Shown here in pieces: positions 34,583 to 43,105 of a DNA stretch of 64,000 nt. Position 1 is the first letter of the stretch; each line of letters begins with the position of its first letter. Below the pieces are notes generated by a model that worked only from the letters and a program-made list of their open reading frames with translations, was not told the origin of the DNA and made no database searches. The DNA is from Acidiluteibacter ferrifornacis (GTDB lineage Bacteria > Bacteroidota > Bacteroidia > Flavobacteriales_E > Vicingaceae), in assembly GCF_009909615.1 (NCBI RefSeq), contig NZ_WWNE01000009.1:29846-93845 (forward strand). The letters are read 5' to 3'. Position numbers and translations under genes: made by a program.

Positions 34583-36178
34583 ATGAAAATAAGACTACCC
34601 CACATTATAGCCTATAGCCTTTGTGCTATAGTTCTACATTCGTGTACAGAAGATTATTTTGACTTTGATAAACTTAAAGTCGAACCAATCAATCCGGAAT
34701 TAGCACTTCCTCTTATAAATTCTTCTTTAAGCCCTGCAGATATTTTTACAGCTGAGGAAGATATCGAAGTGCTCAAAACAGATCAAGATGGACTAATTAC
34801 CATTTTCTACAACAGCGATGCATTCTCTATTGATACAAAATCAATATTTGAATTAAAAAATCAAGAGTATTCAGATAAAGTTACCTTAAACAATGTAGAA
34901 GTAATTGCATTGCCTATACAAGGCACCATTACAAAAAGTTACAATACTTCCTACCCTTTTGAAAATGGAAACAATACTCGTCTAGATTCCATGATCGTTA
35001 AATCAGGATTGTTGAAATGCAATTTAGTTTCTTCCTTTCAACACGGAGGTAATGTTAAAATTACCTTCCCAACATTTAAGGCGAATGGAGTTCCATTTAG
35101 CTTTAACCTACCCATCAACTACAATGGAAATATTCCAGTGTATTCCAATAGCTCCATTTCTCTAGAAAATTTTAAAATAGAAACAAGCCAAGGTTCTTCT
35201 AATCAAATTCCTGTCAATTATGAGTTAACCTTAAATTATTCAGGACAGCCCATTAGTTCATCAGATAGTATTGGAATTACCATACAAACAGAAAATCTAG
35301 AATTTGACTCTTTTTATGGATACGCAGGTCAGCAATCTATTAGTTTTCCGGAAGACACCCTATTGCTCAACCTTTTTAAAAATGCTATAGGTGGAACATT
35401 TAACCTAGCTGAACCTAAGCTATTTATTCAAACAATTAACGAGTTTGGTGTTCCTTTAGAATTATCGTTTAGTAAGTTTGATGCAACAACCACCAACAGT
35501 GGTGTTATTCCAATGCAGCTAGCTCAAAACCCTATATCTATCAACGCCCCTTCCACACCAGGTGATTCTGCTACAACAACCATCATTCTGGATAAAAACA
35601 ACAGTAATATTCCTGCGGTGATATCTGCTTTACCTAAAAACTTTATATACGACTTTTCGGTATTAACCAATCCTAACGGAGATGTACAACAAAACTTCGT
35701 TCAATACTCCAATGAGGCAAAAGCCAAAATAGACTTGGAGTTGCCGCTAGTTGGTTCTGTCAATCGATATGCCCTTGTAGATACATTAGATTTTAATTTT
35801 GATGATGCAGGAGATTTAGTAAAATCAGCAATTTTTAGAACAAACATTACCAACTCATTTCCTGTAGACGCTAACTTACAAATCTATTTTACAACTCAAG
35901 ACCACGTCATACTTGACTCTCTTTTCGACGGTTCAAAACAGGTAATTCAGTCCTCTACTGTGGACTTTTTAGGTAAAACAATATCTCCAAACAACTTAAC
36001 AATTGACACCAAAGTAGATGAATTTACCTTGAAGAACATCTTTAATAGTGAGAAAATTATAATAAAAGCAGATATGTCGACCTCAAATGCAGGACAAACT
36101 ATAGTGCGCTTCTATGACTATTATCGATTAGATGTAAAGTTGGGTTTAAAAGCGAAGTTTAACATTGAAATTGACTAG
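34583..36178 (+). CDS. Hypothetical outer-membrane lipoprotein
   Basis: 531 residues with a lipoprotein signal: hydrophobic start and the lipobox LHSC near residues 18-21, with no positive retention signal, so it probably sits at the outer membrane. After the cysteine comes DYFDFDKLKVEPINPELALP, a beginning I have seen on Bacteroidota surface lipoproteins. The rest is strand-rich, with DSMIVKSGLLKCNL and similar repeating beta segments, suggesting several Ig-like or beta-sandwich modules. The next gene, a DUF5723 outer-membrane protein, starts one base after it; the two probably act together. Confidence 0.75.
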   Translation: MKIRLPHIIAYSLCAIVLHSCTEDYFDFDKLKVEPINPELALPLINSSLSPADIFTAEEDIEVLKTDQDGLITIFYNSDAFSIDTKSIFELKNQEYSDKVTLNNVEVIALPIQGTITKSYNTSYPFENGNNTRLDSMIVKSGLLKCNLVSSFQHGGNVKITFPTFKANGVPFSFNLPINYNGNIPVYSNSSISLENFKIETSQGSSNQIPVNYELTLNYSGQPISSSDSIGITIQTENLEFDSFYGYAGQQSISFPEDTLLLNLFKNAIGGTFNLAEPKLFIQTINEFGVPLELSFSKFDATTTNSGVIPMQLAQNPISINAPSTPGDSATTTIILDKNNSNIPAVISALPKNFIYDFSVLTNPNGDVQQNFVQYSNEAKAKIDLELPLVGSVNRYALVDTLDFNFDDAGDLVKSAIFRTNITNSFPVDANLQIYFTTQDHVILDSLFDGSKQVIQSSTVDFLGKTISPNNLTIDTKVDEFTLKNIFNSEKIIIKADMSTSNAGQTIVRFYDYYRLDVKLGLKAKFNIEID

Positions 36179-36179
36179 A

Positions 36180-37703
36180 ATGAAAAGATATCTATTATTG
36201 TTAGCAATTTCAATTTCGGTTATTGCTGCTAAAGGACAACAAGAATTTACTTCCTATTTTATGGATGCCCTTCCGCAGACTGGATACGCTAATCCAGCCA
36301 AAACATTTAATGGTAAGTTTTTTATTGGATTACCGGCATTATCATCGACCTATCTAATGTATAGCAATAGCTCCTTTGCATGGTCAGATGTTGTCAAAAA
36401 AAGAAATGACTCTTTAGTTTTTAGAGTACCTGATTTAATTTCCAACTTATCCCCTTCTAATTATATGTCATTAGCAGCTCAGACAGATATTTTGTCTTTC
36501 GGGTTTAGAATTGGGGATCGCTCTTCATTGAGTTTTAATGTAAGTGAGAAAGCTAGGTTTAAGTTCTTTTATCCTAAAGACTTCATTCAATTTATCAATC
36601 AAGGAAACTCAGGCTTTGATAACAATACCGCCAATTTTGATAACATGGCAATTAATATGAGCTATTACCGAGAATATGGAGTAGCTTTTAATCGTTCGCT
36701 ATTGGACGATCGTCTAGTAGTGGGTGCTAGGTTGAAATACCTTTATGGTATGACTAACATTGACTCTAAAAAGTCAGAAATAGAAGTTTATACAGATCCC
36801 AATACATACGAAATGAGGGCATCCGGAAGTGTTAGAATCAATTCATCAGGATTTGACATGGATTCCATTGAAGCTCAAGACTTCCTAATCAAAAAGAACA
36901 ATCACGGTTTTGGCGTAGATCTAGGAGCTACTTTTCAGATTAACGACAAGATTGAACTTAATGCATCAGTTGTTGACTTGGGTTTTATCCAATGGAATGA
37001 TGATGTGAAGAATTATGTAAACGATGGAAGCACCTTTGAGTTTAAAGGTATTGATATTGATGATTTTATTCTCAAAAACAATGTAGATTCTAGTAATAAT
37101 TCATCTTTGGAGCGAGTGTTAGACTCTTTAGAAGAAGCGTTTAATTTGGAAGAGAAAAATGAAGCCTATCGTTCCAATTTAATTGCTCAAATCTATATTG
37201 GAGGCACTTATCAATTAAGTGAAAAAAGTAAAGCAGGTGCTCTAATCCAAAATGAATATTTCAAAGGGAAACTAAATCCATCCCTTACACTTTCCTATAA
37301 TCATAAATTTAATAGATGGTTCCATGCCTCTGCTTCATACACTGTTATCAACAATAGTTATAATAATGTAGGAGGAGGGATTGTATTACATCCTGGACCA
37401 GTGCAACTGTATATTGTAGCAGACAACATACTAGGTGCTTTTCAACCACAAAATGCAAGACACATGCAAGTTAGAGCTGGAATTAACTTGGTATTTGGAA
37501 AAGGTAAAATAAATGATGTAACTAGAAGAGAGAGACGAAAGTTGGAAGAAAGTAAAGAACAAGATCAAGTAGTTCCTAAAACGCCTTCTTCTAATGAAGC
37601 GAATCCATCCACTACCCCTGATGATACTAACCAAGACGAAAATAAGTCAACCATTGAGAAAACAGAAATTGAAAAAGGCTCGGAAGAAACTGTTCCAGAA
37701 TAA
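36180..37703 (+). CDS. DUF5723 family outer-membrane protein
   Basis: About 507 residues with a cleavable signal peptide (MKRYLLLLAISISVIAAKGQ) followed by QEFTSYFMDALPQTGYANPA, a typical DUF5723 beginning. The body shows alternating amphipathic strands (ARFKFFYPKDFIQF; GFGVDLGATFQINDKIELNA; HKFNRWFHASASYTVI) expected of a beta-barrel, with a PorV/PorP-like overall look, and the last 50 residues are a polar tail rich in Glu, Pro and Thr. Its role is unknown. An in-frame TTG at 36165 is not needed; the ATG at 36180 gives a clean signal peptide one base after the lipoprotein stop. Confidence 0.85.
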   Translation: MKRYLLLLAISISVIAAKGQQEFTSYFMDALPQTGYANPAKTFNGKFFIGLPALSSTYLMYSNSSFAWSDVVKKRNDSLVFRVPDLISNLSPSNYMSLAAQTDILSFGFRIGDRSSLSFNVSEKARFKFFYPKDFIQFINQGNSGFDNNTANFDNMAINMSYYREYGVAFNRSLLDDRLVVGARLKYLYGMTNIDSKKSEIEVYTDPNTYEMRASGSVRINSSGFDMDSIEAQDFLIKKNNHGFGVDLGATFQINDKIELNASVVDLGFIQWNDDVKNYVNDGSTFEFKGIDIDDFILKNNVDSSNNSSLERVLDSLEEAFNLEEKNEAYRSNLIAQIYIGGTYQLSEKSKAGALIQNEYFKGKLNPSLTLSYNHKFNRWFHASASYTVINNSYNNVGGGIVLHPGPVQLYIVADNILGAFQPQNARHMQVRAGINLVFGKGKINDVTRRERRKLEESKEQDQVVPKTPSSNEANPSTTPDDTNQDENKSTIEKTEIEKGSEETVPE

Positions 37704-37792
37704 TTTTGAGGACTCTCCTATTTTAAAAGAAATTTAGAAAAAGTCTACGAATTACCTCAAATTCAAATTGATAATTCACAATAAGTTTCATA

Positions 37793-37828
37793 AAAAAAAG
37801 CAATTAGAATGTTCTAATTGCTTTTTTT
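37793..37828. terminator. Bidirectional terminator
   Basis: AAAAAAAGCAATTAGAA, a short TG loop, TTCTAATTGCTTTTTTT: a near-perfect stem with an A run on the left and T run on the right. It separates the convergent DUF5723 and zinc-ribbon genes and can serve both strands. Confidence 0.9.
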
Positions 37829-37849
37829 ATTTTTTTATCAGCTAATACT

Positions 37850-38656
37850 TTATTTCGCTGCTCTTGCTCTTCTCTTTGGTTTTGGTTCTTCCACAACCTC
37901 CTCGATTCCAGCAATAGCTGCATCCACTAAAACTCTACCACAATGCTCGCAAACGATTACCTTTTTGTGTGTTTTAATGTCTAATTGTCTTTGAGGTGGA
38001 ATTTGATTAAAGCAACCTCCACATGAATCTCTTTCTACTGGTACAACAGCAAGACCGTTTCTTGCATTACTTCTAATTCTCTTGTAAGCAGTCAACAATC
38101 TATCATCGATAGACTCCATTGCCTTTTCTGATTGCTTTTGTAGTTCAGTTTCTTCTTTCTGAGTTTCTGAAACAATTTCATCCAACTCTCCTTTTTTGTG
38201 AGCTAACTCTTTTGCTCTTGCTTCAAGAGTTTCTTTTGCTTCATTGTTGATGACTTTTTTGTCTTCAATTTTACTCTTGTATTCTTTAATTCTTTTCTCT
38301 GCTAATTGTATTTCTAAATTTTGAAATTCAATTTCTTTTGTCAAAGAGTCGTATTCTCTGTTGTTTCTAACGTTGTTCTGCTGCTCAGTATACTTTTTAA
38401 TTGCATCTTTTGAAGCAGACATCGCATTTTTCTTCGCTGCTATATCAGCTTCTAGCGTACTAATTTCGTCGTCATATTTAGAAATTCTAGTTTCAAGACC
38501 TGCAATTTCGTCTTCTAAATCTTGAACTTCTAATGGTAATTCACCTCGAATTGTTCTAATCTTATCGATTTTAGAATCAATTTCTTGAAGGTTATAAAGT
38601 GCCTGTAGTTTTTCTTCTACTGTTTTTCCGTCTTTTGAAGAAGCTTTACTCGCCAT
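37850..38656 (-). CDS. Coiled-coil protein with C4 zinc ribbon (zf-RING_7 type)
   Basis: 268 residues. About 20-185 is a long coiled coil (EIAGLETRISKYDDEISTLE and more heptads), and the C-terminal part has a C4 zinc ribbon, CGGCFNQIPPQ then CEHCGRVL, near 210-240, followed by a basic KPKRRARAAK tail. Proteins of this type are found next to Nif3-like genes in many Bacteroidota, and a nucleic-acid role is suspected but unproven. It starts three bases downstream of the Nif3-like gene, with which it forms an operon. Confidence 0.88.
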   Translation of the reverse strand: MASKASSKDGKTVEEKLQALYNLQEIDSKIDKIRTIRGELPLEVQDLEDEIAGLETRISKYDDEISTLEADIAAKKNAMSASKDAIKKYTEQQNNVRNNREYDSLTKEIEFQNLEIQLAEKRIKEYKSKIEDKKVINNEAKETLEARAKELAHKKGELDEIVSETQKEETELQKQSEKAMESIDDRLLTAYKRIRSNARNGLAVVPVERDSCGGCFNQIPPQRQLDIKTHKKVIVCEHCGRVLVDAAIAGIEEVVEEPKPKRRARAAK

Positions 38657-38659
38657 AGA

Positions 38660-39754
38660 TTAAAGGTAATTAATTGGATTGGTAATTACTTGAGATAAAT
38701 GAGTGGCAAAATTAGGTATTTTTTTCTGAAGAATTTCTTTAATTAAATCTTTCGTGAACTGTTCGCTCTCATAATGCCCTACATCAGCAATTGTCAACTT
38801 ATTTTCAGCATCAAAAAATTCATGGTACTTAAAATCGGCCGTTACGAATACATCTGCCGCTGCAGATATTGCTTTCTTTAGTAAAAAACTACCAGACCCA
38901 CCACAAACAGCAACCCGATGGACTTTCTCACTAGCCACATTGGTATAACGTACACACTCCGTGTTCAGCAATATTTTTATTTTTTTTAAAAACTCCATTG
39001 TTGCAATGGGAGTTTCCAATTCACCTACAATCCCACTCCCAATCTCATGATGCTTGTTTTGGAGCAACAAAATATCGTATGCCACTTCTTCATATGGGTG
39101 ACTTGATAATAATGCAGAAATCACTTTATTCTCATCTGCGACATTGAATATGACTTCTAACCTCAACTCTTTTTCATGATGAACTTTCCCAATTTCTCCT
39201 AGTGTAGGGTTCGCTCCTTCCATGGCTCTATAGCTTCCTTCTCCTTCAGAAGAAAAAGCACAAGAATCATAATTTCCAATTGTTCCTGCTCCTGCCTCAA
39301 ACAAAGAGTTCTTCACTTCTTCAATCGCTGCTTTAGGAACAAAAGTGATAAGCTTTCTAAGCAAACCTGATTTAGGTGCAAGTACCTTCACATTTTTTAA
39401 ACCCAAACGTTCTGCAATTTTAAAATTTACACCTCCTGATACATGGTCTAAATTCGTATGAATCGCATACAGTGCGATATCATTCTTTATAGCTTTCATT
39501 ACAGTTCGTTCGATATATGACTTTCCGTTTAAGCTTTTTAATCCTTTAAAAACTATAGGATGATGGGCAACAATCAAGTTACACCCTAACTTAATCGCCT
39601 CATCAACCACCTCCTCAGTACAATCAAGAGCAATCAATGCTTCCGTAGCCTTCATTTCAGGATCACCAACAATTAAGGTTGAGTTATCATACCCTTCCTG
39701 ATAAATTGGAGGTGCAAAAGCTTCTAAATGGGCAATAATTTCTTTAATCTTCAT
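38660..39754 (-). CDS. Nif3-like dinuclear metal-centre protein
   Basis: 364 residues, the long form of the Nif3/YbgI family with a PII-like domain inserted (about 125-240). The metal-site histidines are in VAHHPIVFKGLKSLNG near 61-76, AIHTNLDHV near 97-105, and ADVGHYESEQF near 327-337. Such proteins are hexameric toroids; their reaction is not settled, although homologues have been tied to GTP cyclohydrolase-like folds. It is followed after three bases by the zinc-ribbon gene and is divergent from lpxK. Confidence 0.92.
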   Translation of the reverse strand: MKIKEIIAHLEAFAPPIYQEGYDNSTLIVGDPEMKATEALIALDCTEEVVDEAIKLGCNLIVAHHPIVFKGLKSLNGKSYIERTVMKAIKNDIALYAIHTNLDHVSGGVNFKIAERLGLKNVKVLAPKSGLLRKLITFVPKAAIEEVKNSLFEAGAGTIGNYDSCAFSSEGEGSYRAMEGANPTLGEIGKVHHEKELRLEVIFNVADENKVISALLSSHPYEEVAYDILLLQNKHHEIGSGIVGELETPIATMEFLKKIKILLNTECVRYTNVASEKVHRVAVCGGSGSFLLKKAISAAADVFVTADFKYHEFFDAENKLTIADVGHYESEQFTKDLIKEILQKKIPNFATHLSQVITNPINYL

Positions 39755-39802
39755 AATTTCGATTCTTTAAAATCCCCAAAGATGGCGGACTTATTAAATT
39801 CT

Positions 39803-39810
39803 TAAATTTG
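39803..39810 (+). promoter_or_regulatory. -7 box TAAATTTG before lpxK
   Basis: TAAATTTG fits TAnnTTTG, 23 bases before the TTG start at 39834, in the divergent gap between the Nif3-like gene and lpxK. Confidence 0.5.
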
Positions 39811-39833
39811 CAAAAAATAAATCCAAATATAAC

Positions 39834-40895
39834 TTGATTAAGTTTCTTCGACTGTTTCTTTTTCCTTTTTCTATTGTCTACAGCCTAATCATTAGCATTA
39901 GAAATAAACTATATGATTTGAGGATTTTCAAGACAACAACTTTTGATTTGCCTATCATATCTGTCGGAAATCTAAGTACTGGTGGAACAGGAAAAACTCC
40001 TCATATTGAATATTTAGTTTCAAAATTATCCAATAACTATAAATTAGCCACATTAAGTAGAGGTTATAAAAGAAAAACCAAAGGTTTCTTATTGGCAAAG
40101 GATTCACATACCGCATTAGAAATTGGAGATGAGCCTAAACAATTTCAAACAAAATTTCCCAACATTGATGTAGCAGTTGATTCCAATCGAGTAAACGGAG
40201 TAGAGCAATTGCTTAAAAATAGACCTGACCTTGAAATGATTCTATTGGACGATGCCTATCAACATCGAAAAATTGGGCGCTCCATCAATATTTTGCTAAC
40301 CGAATACTCGAATCCTTTCTTTAAAGACTATATCCTCCCTATGGGTAACCTAAGAGAATCTAGATCCGGATACAATCGAGCCAATATCATAATTGTAACG
40401 AAAAGCCCAACAGTACTATCTCCATTAGATATTAGAAGAGTAAAGGCCGAAATCCAACCCAAACCATATCAAGAGATCTACTTTTCATACATTAGCTATG
40501 GCAAGCCAGTACCACTAACAGAAGCAGCGAAAGCTTTAGGAAAAATAAAATTAGAAGATTTTGCGGCAACAGTATTGACAGCCATTGCCAATCCTGAGGC
40601 ATTAAAGTTTTACATCAAACGATATGCTAAAGAGGTTAACAGCATCAATTTTCCGGATCATCATTACTTCAGTGATTCTGACTTAGAAAAAATCAAACAA
40701 AAGTTTGATGAATTATTACCTACCAACAAAATATTAATAACGACTGAAAAGGATGCGATGCGCATTGACATAGAAAAAACCAAAGATTTTCCAATTTTCT
40801 ATATTCCAATTAAAATAAAATTTCACCTCAATGATGGTGATGAATTAATCGATCAAATCAATAAATATGTTACAGCAAATTCAAGACGCAGCTAA
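39834..40895 (+). CDS. lpxK: Tetraacyldisaccharide 4'-kinase
   Basis: 353 residues. LpxK phosphorylates the 4' position of the lipid A disaccharide at the inner membrane. A single hydrophobic N-terminal helix (about 1-22) anchors it, the P-loop is GNLSTGGTGKTPHIEYL near 45-61, and the acidic motif LLDDAYQHRKIGR is near 138-150. The FPDHHYFSDSDLEKI segment near 276-290 is also typical. The start is a TTG at 39834. The stop lies 29 bases inside the next gene, a long overlap that suggests coupled translation. Confidence 0.93.
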   Translation: MIKFLRLFLFPFSIVYSLIISIRNKLYDLRIFKTTTFDLPIISVGNLSTGGTGKTPHIEYLVSKLSNNYKLATLSRGYKRKTKGFLLAKDSHTALEIGDEPKQFQTKFPNIDVAVDSNRVNGVEQLLKNRPDLEMILLDDAYQHRKIGRSINILLTEYSNPFFKDYILPMGNLRESRSGYNRANIIIVTKSPTVLSPLDIRRVKAEIQPKPYQEIYFSYISYGKPVPLTEAAKALGKIKLEDFAATVLTAIANPEALKFYIKRYAKEVNSINFPDHHYFSDSDLEKIKQKFDELLPTNKILITTEKDAMRIDIEKTKDFPIFYIPIKIKFHLNDGDELIDQINKYVTANSRRS

Positions 40896-41691
40896 TTTTA
40901 TACAACAAAAAATAACTAACCAACCGACTATAGCTATTGTGCTTGGCTCAGGACTGGGAGATTTTGGAAAAGAAATAAAAAATGGTGTAGCAGTACCTTA
41001 TGAAGAGATTCCCCATTTCCCGAAAAGCACAGTAGAAGGCCATAAAGGACAATTGCTAATTGGAGAGGTTGATGGAGTTCATGTCATCGCCTTACAAGGT
41101 AGATTTCACTACTATGAGGGATATACTCTTCAAGAGACCACCTTCCCAATTCGAGTTTTTAAGGCCCTCGGCATTGAGAATCTTCTGCTATCTAATGCAA
41201 GTGGCGGTTTAAATCCCGAACAACGAATTGGAGATTTAATGGTTATTACTGACCACATTCATTTGTTTCCAGACAACCCTTTAAGAGGAGTTAATATCGA
41301 CGAATTGGGGCCTAGATTTCCAGACATGAGCGAACCATACTCCCTAAAATTTGTTGAATGGGCGAAAAAAATTAATGAAATTCATAACCTTGAGCTGAAA
41401 TATGGCGTCTATGCTGGTGTACAAGGTCCAACTTATGAAACTAAAGCAGAATATAAGTATCTTCGGATAATTGGTGCAGATGCGGTGGGCATGTCAACTA
41501 CTGCTGAAACAATTGTGGCTGTGCACAGCGGAATGAAGGTTTTTGGTGTCTCTATAGTATCCGACCTAGGTGTGGAAGGCAAAATCGTTGAAATAAGTCA
41601 TGAAGAAGTTCAAGAAATAGCCAAACAAGCAGGTCCAAAAATGAATTTATTGTTTAAGGAATTAATCAAACGAATCGGAAATGAAAAATAA
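40867..41691 (+). CDS. Purine nucleoside phosphorylase
   Basis: 274 residues of the trimeric PNP family (PunA-like), which splits inosine or guanosine into base and ribose-1-phosphate for purine salvage. IVLGSGLGDFGKEI near 24-37 is the phosphate loop, LQGRFHYYEGYT near 77-88 and LLSNASGGLNPEQ near 107-119 line the site, and AGVQGPTYETKAEYKYLR near 181-198 plus DAVGMSTTAE near 202-211 bind the base and ribose. The ATG at 40867 lies inside lpxK, and its own stop overlaps the next start by eleven bases. Confidence 0.93.
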   Translation: MLQQIQDAANFIQQKITNQPTIAIVLGSGLGDFGKEIKNGVAVPYEEIPHFPKSTVEGHKGQLLIGEVDGVHVIALQGRFHYYEGYTLQETTFPIRVFKALGIENLLLSNASGGLNPEQRIGDLMVITDHIHLFPDNPLRGVNIDELGPRFPDMSEPYSLKFVEWAKKINEIHNLELKYGVYAGVQGPTYETKAEYKYLRIIGADAVGMSTTAETIVAVHSGMKVFGVSIVSDLGVEGKIVEISHEEVQEIAKQAGPKMNLLFKELIKRIGNEK

Positions 41692-43057
41692 ACTACTCGC
41701 TATCGGTATAATTTTTAGCACATTTGTGAGTGCTCAAATAAGCTCAAATATAACTCTAGAATCCAATTGGAAATCCACTCCATTATTGAATGACAATTCA
41801 TTCAACACGTATAATGAGATCTGGGGACACACACTAAATGGAAGAGAATATGCCATTATAGGCTCCATACTTGGAACCCATTTTGTCGACATTACTGATG
41901 CAAAAAACCCGATAGAAGTAGATTTTGAAGCAGGAGCCGCCGCAGGAAGCTTTGTCATTCATCGTGATTATCACAACTATAGAAACTACCTTTATGCCGT
42001 TTGTGATGAAAGCCCGAATAGTACTTTACAAATTTTTGACATGAGTTTTTTACCCGACTCTGTTCATAAAGTATATGACTCCAACCATCTTTTTGAAAAT
42101 TCACATAACATTTACATCGATACAGCTATGGCCAAAATGTATGTGTGCTATGCAAGAAAACAAGGTTCCAGTTTGAATGGAGAGTTAGCCGTATACAGTT
42201 TAGCCAACCCTATTTCTCCGACCTATTTAGGGCAAATTAGTCATAATCCACATGATGTTTTTGTACAAAATGACACCGCTTTTCTTAACGATGAAGGAAG
42301 AGGTTTAATCGTCTACAACACAAGTAATGTGGCCAACCCCATCTTTTTAGGCTCTTTAGGAAATTACCCCGATAAAGGTTATAACCATAGTGGTTGGTTA
42401 GATGACAATGGAAAGAATTATTATTTTGCAGATGAAACACATGGTATGCAAATGAAAGCTACCGATGTTTCTGTTTTAACAAATATTAATGTGACTGATT
42501 TATTTGGAAGCACATACTCTAGCACATCTATCCCGCATAATTTAATTTCCAAAGGCGACTTCCTTTACGTCAGCCATTATTACGATGGATTGAGAATTTA
42601 CAACACTTCCGACCCTAGTAATATCACAGAAGCCGGATTTTATGACACTTACCTTGGCCCAAATGCTGCAGGATTTAAAGGTGCTTGGGGAGTCTACCCC
42701 TTTTTACCTTCAGGTAAAGTGATAGTTTCAGATATGCAAGAAGGGCTTTTTGTATTTGATGTTAGTGCAATTACGGGGACTACAGGACTAAAATCTTCAA
42801 CCAATACCCATCAATTTAGCGTATTTCCAAATCCTGTATCAGATCGAATTCAAATTAGCTTTGAAAATGGTATAAATGTCAATTATCAATATGAGCTCAT
42901 AGACATGAAAGGTAATGTTTTGATGTCAGGGGAAACAAACTCAACTCAGAATTCAATCGACTTAGATGCAACAATCCAGACAGGATTATACTTATTGAAA
43001 CTGTTTAATGAAAATGAAATGACTCATTTAAAAATAGTTAAAAGCAACCAACAGTAA
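41681..43057 (+). CDS. LVIVD-repeat (choice-of-anchor B) protein secreted by T9SS
   Basis: 458 residues with a cleavable signal peptide (MKNKLLAIGIIFSTFVSAQ). The body is a run of LVIVD-type repeats, read as a beta propeller: THFVDITDAKNPIEV, LQIFDMSFLPDS, ELAVYSLANPISPTYLG, LIVYNTSNVANPIFLGSLG and LRIYNTSDPSNITEAGFY. The last 75 or so residues form a type A T9SS sorting domain (FSVFPNPVSDRIQISFE, then GLYLLKLFNENEMTHLKIVK), so the protein should be exported and either released or anchored at the surface. Its binding partner or activity is unknown. It overlaps the upstream phosphorylase gene by eleven bases. Confidence 0.9.
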   Translation: MKNKLLAIGIIFSTFVSAQISSNITLESNWKSTPLLNDNSFNTYNEIWGHTLNGREYAIIGSILGTHFVDITDAKNPIEVDFEAGAAAGSFVIHRDYHNYRNYLYAVCDESPNSTLQIFDMSFLPDSVHKVYDSNHLFENSHNIYIDTAMAKMYVCYARKQGSSLNGELAVYSLANPISPTYLGQISHNPHDVFVQNDTAFLNDEGRGLIVYNTSNVANPIFLGSLGNYPDKGYNHSGWLDDNGKNYYFADETHGMQMKATDVSVLTNINVTDLFGSTYSSTSIPHNLISKGDFLYVSHYYDGLRIYNTSDPSNITEAGFYDTYLGPNAAGFKGAWGVYPFLPSGKVIVSDMQEGLFVFDVSAITGTTGLKSSTNTHQFSVFPNPVSDRIQISFENGINVNYQYELIDMKGNVLMSGETNSTQNSIDLDATIQTGLYLLKLFNENEMTHLKIVKSNQQ

Positions 43058-43070
43058 GTCTAATGGCCTC

Positions 43071-43099
43071 TTGAATGGGTGATTTTTTTATTAATTTTG
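43071..43099 (+). promoter_or_regulatory. Promoter of gatB, TTG-N18-TAATTTTG
   Basis: TTG (43071-43073) and TAATTTTG (43092-43099) are 18 bases apart and match the Bacteroidota -33/-7 pattern. The ATG at 43106 follows the -7 box after six bases, so the transcript is almost leaderless. Confidence 0.7.
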
Positions 43100-43105
43100 C
43101 CCACG

